DNA of 5,514 nucleotides. Origin: Frankiales bacterium. Its GTDB lineage: Bacteria; Actinomycetota; Actinomycetes; Mycobacteriales; Jatrophihabitantaceae. Both the position numbers and the translations under genes were made by a program. Of the stretch, positions 1 through 5,476 are shown piece after piece. The stretch lies in NCBI GenBank assembly GCA_025963265.1, contig JAOPUY010000310.1, positions 1 through 5,514 of the forward strand, in the 5' to 3' direction. Position 1 is the first letter of the stretch. Every line of letters begins with the position of its first letter. The notes under the pieces are model-generated. The model made no database searches. It was given only the letters and a program-made list of their open reading frames with translations, and was not told the origin of the DNA.

Positions 1-2196
1 CGCTGCGAGGGTGGCCTCTCGGCGCCGGAGCTCGGCGTTCAACGACACCAGTACGCGATCAGTCAGTTGCGGGTCGAGGTCGGTGGCCATTCCAGTGACG
101 TGCGGCAGCCCCTGGCAATCGGCGAAAGCGGATCCGCCTTTGTAGTCGATGAGCACGAGCGCTAATCGTTCGGGAGGCTGCCGGGCGGTGAGACCCGCGA
201 TGAGCGCCCGGAGCAGCTCGGATTTGCCCGAGCCCGTCATTCCGGCGATCAACGCGTGCGGCCCGTCGCGCACCAGGTCCAGCCACACCGGGCCGTCCCG
301 GCCGACCCCGATCGGCGTCGAGCAGCTCGCGCGAGACTGCCAGCTGGCCGCCAACGCCGCCGCTGCCCACGCCCCAGACTCTGCCGTGGCCAGCGTCCCA
401 CCCTGCTCAAGCAGCGCGCCGAGGTCAGCGGCGGCGGGAAGGTCGACCCCTCCCTCGCAATCAGCCTCGCGGAGCGGCGCGAGCTGGCGGCTGAGACGCT
501 CGGCCCAGTCGGGCCGGACGGCGTCGGCACGTATCTCGTTGACCTCCGGGGAGCCCGGAGCCGCCAGGCTCAGGGTCCCCGACGCGTGATGGGTGAAGCG
601 AGCCCGCTGCGCGCAGGCGGGTGGAAGCTGGGCCGGGCGGTGAGCCACCACGATTCCCGTGATGCCCAACCCGGCAGCGTCGCTGAGCAGACTGCCCAGC
701 CAGACCTGGTCGGCGTCGGATTCGGCGAGGTCGATCAGCACCAGCAGCCACGGCTCTGCGCTGCTCGCATCGCCGGGGTCAGACCGCGTCCGCGACGCGG
801 CCCCGGCGGCCCGGCGGGCTTTGTGCTGCTCCAGCGCCTTTCCGAGCGCACGGCGCGCCGCTGGGGCCGCGGCGACCGTTACCCGTTCGGGCGGCGACCA
901 GCGCAGCCAGCGCCAGTCGGCCGCGCCCTCCTCGACCAAGGCGCACACGCGTAGATCCCGCGGCGCATGCAGGGCGAGCGCCTGCGTCACGAGCCACCGA
1001 GCGCTGGCCCGGGTCGCGGCGGGCGGACCGGTGATGGCGAGGGGTCCCGACGCCAAGTCGACCTGAACGGGCGTGCGGGGCAGCAGCGCGGGCGGCAGCG
1101 GCTCGGACCCGCGGAGCACGCCGGTCTGGGCCGGCTGGACCGCGGTGCCGACCCGCAGGCTGAGAAAGTCCCGGTCCTCCGGCCGCCGCTCCCACAGCCG
1201 ACAGCTCGGCGTGCCGACAATCTCGGCGACCGCGGCCGGGTCGGGCGCCTCGCGCCGCCGCTGGGCCGCCTCGATCGCCAAACGATCGCGCACTCGCTCG
1301 GTCGCGGCCGCTGCGGCCGAGCGGTGCTCCAGACGAGCCTTTCGTCTAGAGCGTCGCCAACCGAGGCGGTCGGTGACGGCGCCGGCCAGCAAGGCGAGCG
1401 GGCCCAGCATCGCGAAGGCCAGTAGTTGCCGATTGCCCAAGGCCAGGGCCAACCCGATCGAGAGCACGGCCGGCAGCAGCGCAGTCACCCACGGAACACT
1501 CGGATGCGTGGGATCTGCGGGCGCAATCGGCAGTTCGACGGGTTCGGCCGGCGCCGGGGCTGGCCGGCGCGCGGCTCGGCTCACCAGCCGCGTGCCGGCC
1601 TCGGCGTCCATCGTCGCGGCGGGCGGATCCGAGGCGGGCGCCAGCCGGAGCTGGGAGCTGCCGGCGGTGATGATGTCCTCCGGCGACAGCTTGAGCTCCG
1701 TCGCTCGGACCGGGGTCTCGTCGACGAGGGTGCCGTTGCTTGAGCTCAGGTCCCGCAGCCAGATGCCGTCGTGTCGCATCGACAATCGCGCGTGTGATCG
1801 CGACATGTCGGGGTCCTCGATCCGCACGTCCGCCTCAGAGCCGCGACCGATGGTGAGCTCGCCGCGGCTGAGCCCGATGCGTCGGCCGGCGTCGGGGCCG
1901 CCGATCACGTGCAGCTGCCACACCGAGCGAGCCGCCGCGATCCGGGGCGCGGCCGTCCCGAGCCGCAGCAGCGCCCCAGAACGCAGGCCGCCGCGGCCCA
2001 GCTCGGCGTGGTGCTCGACCGGGCGGCCGTCGAGGCTGATCCGGGTGCCAGGCGGCACGCGAGCCTCGGCCCACAGCAGCGCGGCCACCGCGCCCAGCTT
2101 GGTGCCCGCCGGGACTGCGATCTCGACGTCGTGGTCCCGTTCAGCCCGCAAGGTCAGTTGCAGCCGCAAGCCCGGCGCGCGGTGGTTCATCGACAT
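1..2196 (-). CDS. FHA-domain type VII secretion ATPase, EccC/EssC-like FtsK/SpoIIIE family (N-terminal 732 codons, 3' end outside window)
   Basis: The frame is open without a stop from ATG at 2196 to the window edge, so the C-terminus is missing. Residues ~9-80 look like a ubiquitin-like (YukD-like) or degenerate FHA fold. Residues ~91-186 are a canonical FHA domain: GR at 117-118, SRSH at 132-135, SSNGT at 152-156, the usual phosphothreonine-binding positions. Two hydrophobic segments (~237-253 and ~257-275) should anchor it in the membrane. A region resembling the degenerate EccC nucleotide-binding domain follows (~380-550), with GPP at 390-392 but no Walker lysine. The first true ATPase domain has Walker A GMTGSGKS (652-659) and the family motif LIDYKGGSAF (682-691). 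In this family the protein is the membrane motor that binds and exports WXG100 substrates; that role is inferred here. A WXG100 gene lies divergently upstream. No clear Shine-Dalgarno precedes the ATG; a second ATG (2190) is two codons in. Later ATPase domains would lie beyond the window. Confidence 0.93.
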   Translation of the reverse strand, partial: MSMNHRAPGLRLQLTLRAERDHDVEIAVPAGTKLGAVAALLWAEARVPPGTRISLDGRPVEHHAELGRGGLRSGALLRLGTAAPRIAAARSVWQLHVIGGPDAGRRIGLSRGELTIGRGSEADVRIEDPDMSRSHARLSMRHDGIWLRDLSSSNGTLVDETPVRATELKLSPEDIITAGSSQLRLAPASDPPAATMDAEAGTRLVSRAARRPAPAPAEPVELPIAPADPTHPSVPWVTALLPAVLSIGLALALGNRQLLAFAMLGPLALLAGAVTDRLGWRRSRRKARLEHRSAAAAATERVRDRLAIEAAQRRREAPDPAAVAEIVGTPSCRLWERRPEDRDFLSLRVGTAVQPAQTGVLRGSEPLPPALLPRTPVQVDLASGPLAITGPPAATRASARWLVTQALALHAPRDLRVCALVEEGAADWRWLRWSPPERVTVAAAPAARRALGKALEQHKARRAAGAASRTRSDPGDASSAEPWLLVLIDLAESDADQVWLGSLLSDAAGLGITGIVVAHRPAQLPPACAQRARFTHHASGTLSLAAPGSPEVNEIRADAVRPDWAERLSRQLAPLREADCEGGVDLPAAADLGALLEQGGTLATAESGAWAAAALAASWQSRASCSTPIGVGRDGPVWLDLVRDGPHALIAGMTGSGKSELLRALIAGLTARQPPERLALVLIDYKGGSAFADCQGLPHVTGMATDLDPQLTDRVLVSLNAELRRREATLAA

Positions 2197-2246
2197 GGCT
2201 GAAGTGTCGGGCGCGTGCGGCGACGCCGACGAGGTCAGCGCCAATC

Positions 2247-2255
2247 TGTGGATAA
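2247..2255 (-). promoter_or_regulatory. Perfect DnaA-box-like nonamer TTATCCACA
   Basis: Read on the minus strand, this is TTATCCACA, an exact match to the classic bacterial DnaA box. It lies in the divergent gap between the secretion ATPase and the WXG100 gene. No dnaA, dnaN or other origin gene is in the window, so a regulatory DnaA site is more likely than an origin. It could also be half of an operator for another regulator, because it forms an imperfect inverted repeat with 2273-2281. Confidence 0.5.
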
Positions 2256-2272
2256 CTTGGCGGGGGCCGGCC

Positions 2273-2281
2273 TTTTCCACA
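2273..2281 (+). promoter_or_regulatory. Second DnaA-box-like nonamer TTTTCCACA
   Basis: TTTTCCACA fits the relaxed DnaA consensus TTWTNCACA and differs by one base from the nonamer at 2247-2255. The two are separated by 17 bp and point away from each other. A weaker third relative, TTACCCACG on the minus strand at 2305-2313, has two mismatches. Function is inferred from sequence only. Confidence 0.4.
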
Positions 2282-2360
2282 AGGACGAACCACGGTGGGT
2301 TGAGCGTGGGTAACTTCGGGCCGACGCGACCGGCGATCGTCGGCGCAGCTCGGCAACCAG

Positions 2361-2368
2361 AGGGAAGG
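2361..2368 (+). promoter_or_regulatory. Ribosome binding site of the WXG100 gene
   Basis: AGGGAAGG is a purine-rich Shine-Dalgarno-like stretch 8 nt upstream of the ATG at 2377. It fixes that ATG as the start. It contrasts with the ATPase and SUFU genes, which have no obvious site. Confidence 0.7.
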
Positions 2369-2376
2369 CGCCTGAA

Positions 2377-2673
2377 ATGATCAACGGACTCAAGGTCTCG
2401 CCCCAGCAGCTCGGCAGCCTCGGCGGTCAATGCGGCCGCACGGCGAGCGAGGTGCGGGGTCAGCACAATGCCCTCAAGTCCCAACTGAGCCCGCTGTTCG
2501 GAGCGGACTGGTCGGGAGCGGCAGCAGCGCAGTTCGCCGCGCTCTATGAGCAGTTCACTCGCAACGCCGAAGGCTTGAGCGCCGCGTTGGACGGGATCGG
2601 CCGGTTGCTCGGCCAGGCCGGCGCGAACTACGCCGAGGTGGAGCAGCAGATCGCCCGCTCCTTCCGTTCCTAG
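2377..2673 (+). CDS. WXG100 family protein (ESAT-6/EsxA-like type VII secretion substrate)
   Basis: The product is 98 aa, the standard WXG100 length, with no signal peptide. It has the expected helix-turn-helix pattern: a first helix around residues 8-40, the turn motif W45-S46-G47, and a second helix around 48-95. Near the C-terminus, Y85-A-E-V-E89 fits the YxxxD/E export signal in its E form. In this family such proteins form four-helix-bundle dimers exported by EccC/EssC ATPases, and one lies divergently next door at 1-2196. Only one WXG100 gene is visible, so a homodimer is plausible, as with Firmicutes EsxA, but a partner could lie outside the window. Cys19 in the first helix is a little unusual. 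A good RBS supports the start. Family assignment is firm; the effector or structural role is unknown. Confidence 0.93.
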   Translation: MINGLKVSPQQLGSLGGQCGRTASEVRGQHNALKSQLSPLFGADWSGAAAAQFAALYEQFTRNAEGLSAALDGIGRLLGQAGANYAEVEQQIARSFRS

Positions 2674-2747
2674 CGCGGCCGTGCCGTCGAGGCGGCCAGT
2701 GGCGGTGCGAGGCCGCGATCGGGCGTGGGAGCCAGGTCGGCGTCGGC

Positions 2748-2753
2748 TAGCGT
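2748..2753 (+). promoter_or_regulatory. Candidate -10 element for a leaderless SUFU transcript
   Basis: TAGCGT fits the actinobacterial TANNNT -10 pattern and ends exactly 7 nt before the ATG at 2761, which would place transcription initiation at the A of the start codon. No Shine-Dalgarno is present there. No convincing -35 hexamer is visible, which is common for such promoters. Prediction only. Confidence 0.35.
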
Positions 2754-2760
2754 TGTCGTC

Positions 2761-3339
2761 ATGGCGGTCACTGATTCAGAGTTGCTCGGCGCGGTGGAGG
2801 CCGCCTATCGCCAGCACTTCGAGGTCGCGCCCGCGCGGGCCTCCGTCTCCTTCCTCGGGGTCGAGGCGATCGAGGTGCTGCGGTACGCCGACGGCGAGCG
2901 AGATCACTACCTCAGCCTGGGCATGTCCCGCTATCCGATGACCGATCCCGCCGCGACGATCGTCGACGAGGCCGTCGGCCCGCGAGCTGAGCTCTCGGTC
3001 ACCGCGGTTGGCCTGGTCGAGGGGCTCTGGCGAAACCTGGCCATCCTGGCGGCCGCGCCCGCGGTCGAAGGCGCGGTCTACGCAGTGGGCAACCGCATCG
3101 ACATCGGACAACCGCTGTGCACCGGATCGCGTTGCACCGGCGGTGTGATCTCGGCTGGGCCGCTGCACCCGATCCCGATGGCCGAGGTCAGCGACGTCGA
3201 GGTGCTGCAGCTCTTACCCGCCACGGCGACGGAGCTGGCCTGGGCTCGAGTCCACGGCAGCGATGAGCTCCGGCGGCTGTGGGACGAGGCCGGCACGAAT
3301 CTGATCGATCTCGGTCGCGACGCCGTGCCGCTCAGCTGA
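2761..3339 (+). CDS. Suppressor of fused (SUFU) domain protein
   Basis: The product is 192 aa, cytosolic, with no signal peptide or membrane helix. It matches my memory of actinobacterial SUFU-domain proteins along its length: SVSFLGVEAIEVLRY (28-42), LGMSRYPMTDP (53-63), GPRAEL (73-78), LAILAAAPAVEG (93-104), LLPATATELAWARVHG (151-166) and a C-terminal DLGRDAV (183-189). In animals SUFU regulates Hedgehog signalling; the bacterial role is not established, though the domain also occurs in immunity proteins of polymorphic toxin systems. Cys120 and Cys125 form a C-x4-C pair in a loop. I chose ATG 2761 because the family alignment begins soon after it and a TANNNT element sits 7 nt upstream. A GTG at 2725 in frame would add 12 residues and has only a distant GAGG. 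It lies 87 bp after the WXG100 gene and converges on the CorA gene. Confidence 0.85.
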   Translation: MAVTDSELLGAVEAAYRQHFEVAPARASVSFLGVEAIEVLRYADGERDHYLSLGMSRYPMTDPAATIVDEAVGPRAELSVTAVGLVEGLWRNLAILAAAPAVEGAVYAVGNRIDIGQPLCTGSRCTGGVISAGPLHPIPMAEVSDVEVLQLLPATATELAWARVHGSDELRRLWDEAGTNLIDLGRDAVPLS

Positions 3340-3360
3340 GGAGCTCGCTAGCTCCGCTGA
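3332..3360. terminator. Hairpin between convergent genes, likely bidirectional terminator
   Basis: The stem GGAGCT/AGCTCC (3340-3345 with 3350-3355) has a CGCT loop. It is extended by TCAGC/GCTGA (3332-3336 with 3356-3360), with the SUFU stop codon TGA bulged between them. There is no T-run on either strand, so intrinsic termination is not certain. A second GC-only palindrome, CCGCCGCGGCGG, follows at 3375-3386. The position between converging genes supports a shared terminator. Confidence 0.5.
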
Positions 3361-3406
3361 TCGGCCGAGTGACCCCGCCGCGGCGGCGGTTGAGAGCCGA
3401 CCGCGT

Positions 3407-4525
3407 TCACAGCCATCCGTTGCGTCGGAACGCGCGGTGCAAAGCGAAGCAGATGCTCAGCGTCACCAAGCCGATCACCGGATAGCTGTAGGTCCAATGC
3501 AGCTCGGGCATGTGGTCGAAGTTCATCCCCTCGACGCCGGCGACCATGGTCGGCACCGTGATGATCGCCACCCAGGCGCTGATCTTGCGCATGTCCTCGT
3601 TCTGGACCACGCTGACCTGCGCCAGGTTGGCCGACACCAGAGTCGTCAGCAGGTCGTCGAAGGCGCCGACTTGCTCGACCACCTGCGTCAGGTGGTCATC
3701 GACGTCGCGGAAGTACTCCCGCACGTCCTCGTTGATAAGCCGCATCGGCCGTTCGGTGAGCAGCCGCAACGGCGCGGCCAGCGGCGCCGTCGAGCGCCGC
3801 AACGCGAGGACCTCTCGCTTGAGCAGGTACAACCGGTTCGCGTCGGCGAAGCGGGTAGCCCCGGCGAAGACGGAGGTCTCGGCCTCGTCGATGTCGCGCT
3901 GCAACTCGGCGGTCACGCCCAGATAGCCGTCGACCACGCGGTCGAGGATCGAGTGCAGCACCGCCGAGGGACCGAGCAGCAACCGCTCGCGGTCTTGCTC
4001 CAGGCTCTTGCGCAGATCGCGCAGTCCACCGTGGTCGCCGTGGCGAACGGTGATCACGAAGTCGCGGCCGATGAAGACCATCACCTCACCGGTCTCCACG
4101 ACTTCGGTGTTGGCCGAGGCGCTCGCGACGCCGCTGGCGGCCTCCCACGAGGTGTCCAGAGAGGTGTCGTAGTGCACGGTCTTGACCACGGCGAACAGGG
4201 ATTCGTCGTAGCGGTCGAGTTTCGGCCGCTGGTGCGCCTGCACTGCGTCTTCGACGGCGAGCGGGTGCAGGTCGAACGCCTCCGCGATGGGGGCCAGCTG
4301 GGTTTCGCTCGGCTCGTGCAGGCCGATCCACAGGAAGCCCGAACGTTGCCGTCGGACGTCGTCGAGCGCCTCCTGCCAGGTGGCGCGCCCTTCCTGTCGC
4401 ACGCCGTCGCGGTAGACCGCGCAGTCGACCAGGGCCGCGGTGCGGTCGACCCGCGGAATCCAGGGCACGCTGGCCGGCCCGCGGCGGTGCGGTAGCCGGC
4501 GCGGACGAATCGGCAGAGTAGGCAT
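3407..4525 (-). CDS. corA: CorA-family Mg2+/Co2+ transport protein
   Basis: The product is 372 aa, usual for the family. CorA is a homopentameric inner-membrane channel that takes up Mg2+. The cytosolic part contains actinobacterial CorA hallmarks: FLWIGLHEPSE (64-74), LHPLAVEDAVQAHQRPKLDRY (86-106) and ETGEVMVFIGRDFVITVRHG (144-163). A long stalk helix then leads to the two membrane segments (~314-332 and ~347-365). The GMN filter is at residues 333-335, followed by FDHMPELHW, and the protein ends RRNGWL, as is typical. The residue before GMN is Glu332 (codon GAG at 3530-3532), where the family usually has Tyr (YGMN). The arginine-rich N-terminus (1-30) is variable in the family. The only SD-like GAGG sits 2 nt from the ATG, too close to be ideal. 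The gene is convergent with SUFU and divergent from the zinc-ribbon gene. Family assignment is firm; the ion transported is inferred. Confidence 0.95.
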   Translation of the reverse strand: MPTLPIRPRRLPHRRGPASVPWIPRVDRTAALVDCAVYRDGVRQEGRATWQEALDDVRRQRSGFLWIGLHEPSETQLAPIAEAFDLHPLAVEDAVQAHQRPKLDRYDESLFAVVKTVHYDTSLDTSWEAASGVASASANTEVVETGEVMVFIGRDFVITVRHGDHGGLRDLRKSLEQDRERLLLGPSAVLHSILDRVVDGYLGVTAELQRDIDEAETSVFAGATRFADANRLYLLKREVLALRRSTAPLAAPLRLLTERPMRLINEDVREYFRDVDDHLTQVVEQVGAFDDLLTTLVSANLAQVSVVQNEDMRKISAWVAIITVPTMVAGVEGMNFDHMPELHWTYSYPVIGLVTLSICFALHRAFRRNGWL

Positions 4526-4632
4526 CGCCTCACATTGTGCCCCGCCGGATGACCAGTCGCATCAGATTGGGCCGTTGACCGACAGCTACCGGCGGAGTTG
4601 ACGAAACCCGGCTCAGCGGGCACGTTGATCTC

Positions 4633-5283
4633 GTGGGTTCGTCATGGTGTCCGCGTTGCGGTGCCGACCTGCTGCCGCCCAGTGCGTACAGCAGCCAGTG
4701 GCGATGCGCCGATCACGGCGATGTGCTCCCGCTCACCACCTTTCATCGGCTCGAACCGGCTGACTTCGAGCATGTAGCCAGCCGTTCGGACGTGCCGCTG
4801 TGGCTGCCCGATCCGCTGCCGCGCGGCTGGTCGTTAGCCGGACTGGGCGCGGTCGGCGACTTGCGAAGCCGATTTCGGGCCACGGTGACGGCGTTCGCCG
4901 GGCCGGCCCCGTTGGGCGGCGACGGCGAATGGCTGCTCGTCGCCGAGGAGCCGGCGATCGGCCTCGGGGCCGGGTACGCGCTCAGCTCGGTGGTGGACTT
5001 CGCCGGGCCGACCGAAGAGTTAGCTCGGGCCGGGCCGCCGGCGCGAGTCCACGCGCTTGGACATCCCACCCCGCTGTGGCCCGCTCACTCCCGCCGGCCA
5101 GATCGCAGCGCCTACGTGGGGGAGGCCGAGGGAGTCTGGCTCTGGCTGATCGGCTTTCCGGCCGACGCCGGGTACGCCGTGCTGGAGAACCTCGTCCTGA
5201 TCGACGCCCGAGACGGCCTGCCGAGCGACCTTCCGCGGGTCGCGCCATCGGCGCGGATGCGGCCAGCTAAGCCCGGCGACTAG
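4633..5283 (+). CDS. Zinc-ribbon protein resembling actinobacterial DUF6758
   Basis: The product is 216 aa starting at GTG. The N-terminus holds a likely zinc ribbon: CPRC at 6-9 and CADH at 25-28. Next come VPLWLPDPLPRGWSLAGLG (54-72), then AGPAPLGGDGEWLLVAEEP (89-107) with a GLGAGYA motif, the signature HALGHPTPLW (140-149), and the tryptophan-rich GVWLWLIGFP (167-176). I recognise this order from a conserved Streptomyces family listed as DUF6758, whose function is unknown; the name is from memory. No signal peptide or clear membrane helix is seen. The GTG is supported because the zinc ribbon must begin within the first residues; no good Shine-Dalgarno precedes it, so translation may be leaderless. 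It is divergent from CorA across 107 bp. That gap has two TTGAC copies (4575-4579 and 4598-4602), possible -35 elements without convincing -10 partners. Confidence 0.85.
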   Translation: MGSSWCPRCGADLLPPSAYSSQWRCADHGDVLPLTTFHRLEPADFEHVASRSDVPLWLPDPLPRGWSLAGLGAVGDLRSRFRATVTAFAGPAPLGGDGEWLLVAEEPAIGLGAGYALSSVVDFAGPTEELARAGPPARVHALGHPTPLWPAHSRRPDRSAYVGEAEGVWLWLIGFPADAGYAVLENLVLIDARDGLPSDLPRVAPSARMRPAKPGD

Positions 5284-5391
5284 CGGGCGAAGCGGGCGCG
5301 CCAGTCACCGCGGCCGGTTCGGCTGGGCGGAAATCTGCGCTTCGCGCGGCGCGCGCCTCCCACGGTTGTCGCTGCGAGTCGGGTACACCTT

Positions 5392-5412
5392 GTCTCGACT
5401 CATGGTTGAGAC
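5392..5412 (+). promoter_or_regulatory. Inverted repeat GTCTCGAC/GTTGAGAC in leader of last gene
   Basis: The arms at 5392-5399 and 5405-5412 pair over 8 bp with a single G-T position and a 5-nt TCATG spacer. As DNA it could be an operator. As RNA it is a small hairpin whose right arm is also the left arm of the larger hairpin at 5404-5439, so the two cannot form together. Confidence 0.45.
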
Positions 5413-5476
5413 TGCCGCCGACTGCGGGCAGCCTCAACCGGCGCCTGCGATAACACCTACCGAGGAGCGCGTGTGA
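5402..5476 (+). CDS. Possible 24-codon leader ORF overlapping the next start
   Basis: ATG at 5402 opens a 24-codon frame, MVETAADCGQPQPAPAITPT followed by EERV, ending at TGA 5474-5476. Its last bases overlap the next gene's GTG start (5473-5475) as GTGA, the common 4-bp overlap of translationally coupled genes. It lies across the leader hairpin, so translating it would open that structure. No ribosome binding site precedes the ATG, and the Pro/Ala/Thr-rich sequence matches nothing I know. It may be chance. Confidence 0.25.
   Translation: MVETAADCGQPQPAPAITPTEERV
5404..5439 (+). promoter_or_regulatory. Strong leader hairpin upstream of the last gene
   Basis: GGTTGAG (5404-5410) pairs with CTCAACC (5433-5439), and CTGCC (5412-5416) pairs with GGCAG (5427-5431). 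One A-C mismatch separates the two helices and the loop is 10 nt. No T-run follows, so it is not a classic intrinsic terminator. It ends 22 nt before the GAGGAG ribosome binding site and may control the last gene as an RNA structure or as a protein binding site. Confidence 0.5.
5462..5467 (+). promoter_or_regulatory. Ribosome binding site of the last gene
   Basis: GAGGAG lies 5 nt upstream of the GTG at 5473 and decides that start. The nearby GTG at 5471 is not used, because it is followed at once by TGA in its own frame. Confidence 0.65.

Noticed and set aside
2197..2280. Upstream GTG (2280) or TTG extension of the ATPase.
   Set aside because: The extension would run across the DnaA-box-like sites, has no ribosome binding site, and adds residues with no resemblance to an FHA or EssC N-terminus.
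2247..2313. Chromosomal replication origin.
   Set aside because: Only two good DnaA-box-like sites are present, there is no AT-rich unwinding stretch, and no dnaA, dnaN, parAB or rpmH genes are nearby.
1073..2380. 435-codon open frame on the plus strand opposite the ATPase gene.
   Set aside because: The minus strand encodes a clear FHA/membrane/ATPase protein over the same bases. The plus-strand translation is Arg/Ser/Ala-rich low-complexity sequence with no motif, typical of a shadow frame in GC-rich DNA.
2674..2717. CGCGGCC/GGCCGCG inverted repeat after the WXG100 stop as a terminator.
   Set aside because: The arms are only 7 bp, separated by 30 nt, GC-only and without a T-run. Such matches are common in this base composition.
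2725..2760. GTG 2725 as the start of the SUFU gene.
   Set aside because: The extra residues (GARSASASVVV) are not family-like, the nearest GAGG is about 12 nt away, and the ATG at 2761 has a well-placed -10 element.
3437..4495. 352-codon open frame on the plus strand opposite CorA.
   Set aside because: CorA motifs are continuous on the minus strand. The antisense product is His/Gln/Val-rich with no recognisable domain and no credible start signal.
4081..4623. 180-codon minus-strand frame reaching upstream of the CorA start.
   Set aside because: It is out of frame with CorA over its 5' part and encodes Arg/Ser/Pro-rich sequence. The real CorA frame explains the region.
5348..5357. GGCGCGCGCC palindrome after the zinc-ribbon gene.
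   Set aside because: It is a short GC-only alternation, expected by chance here, with no loop or T-tract to make it a terminator.
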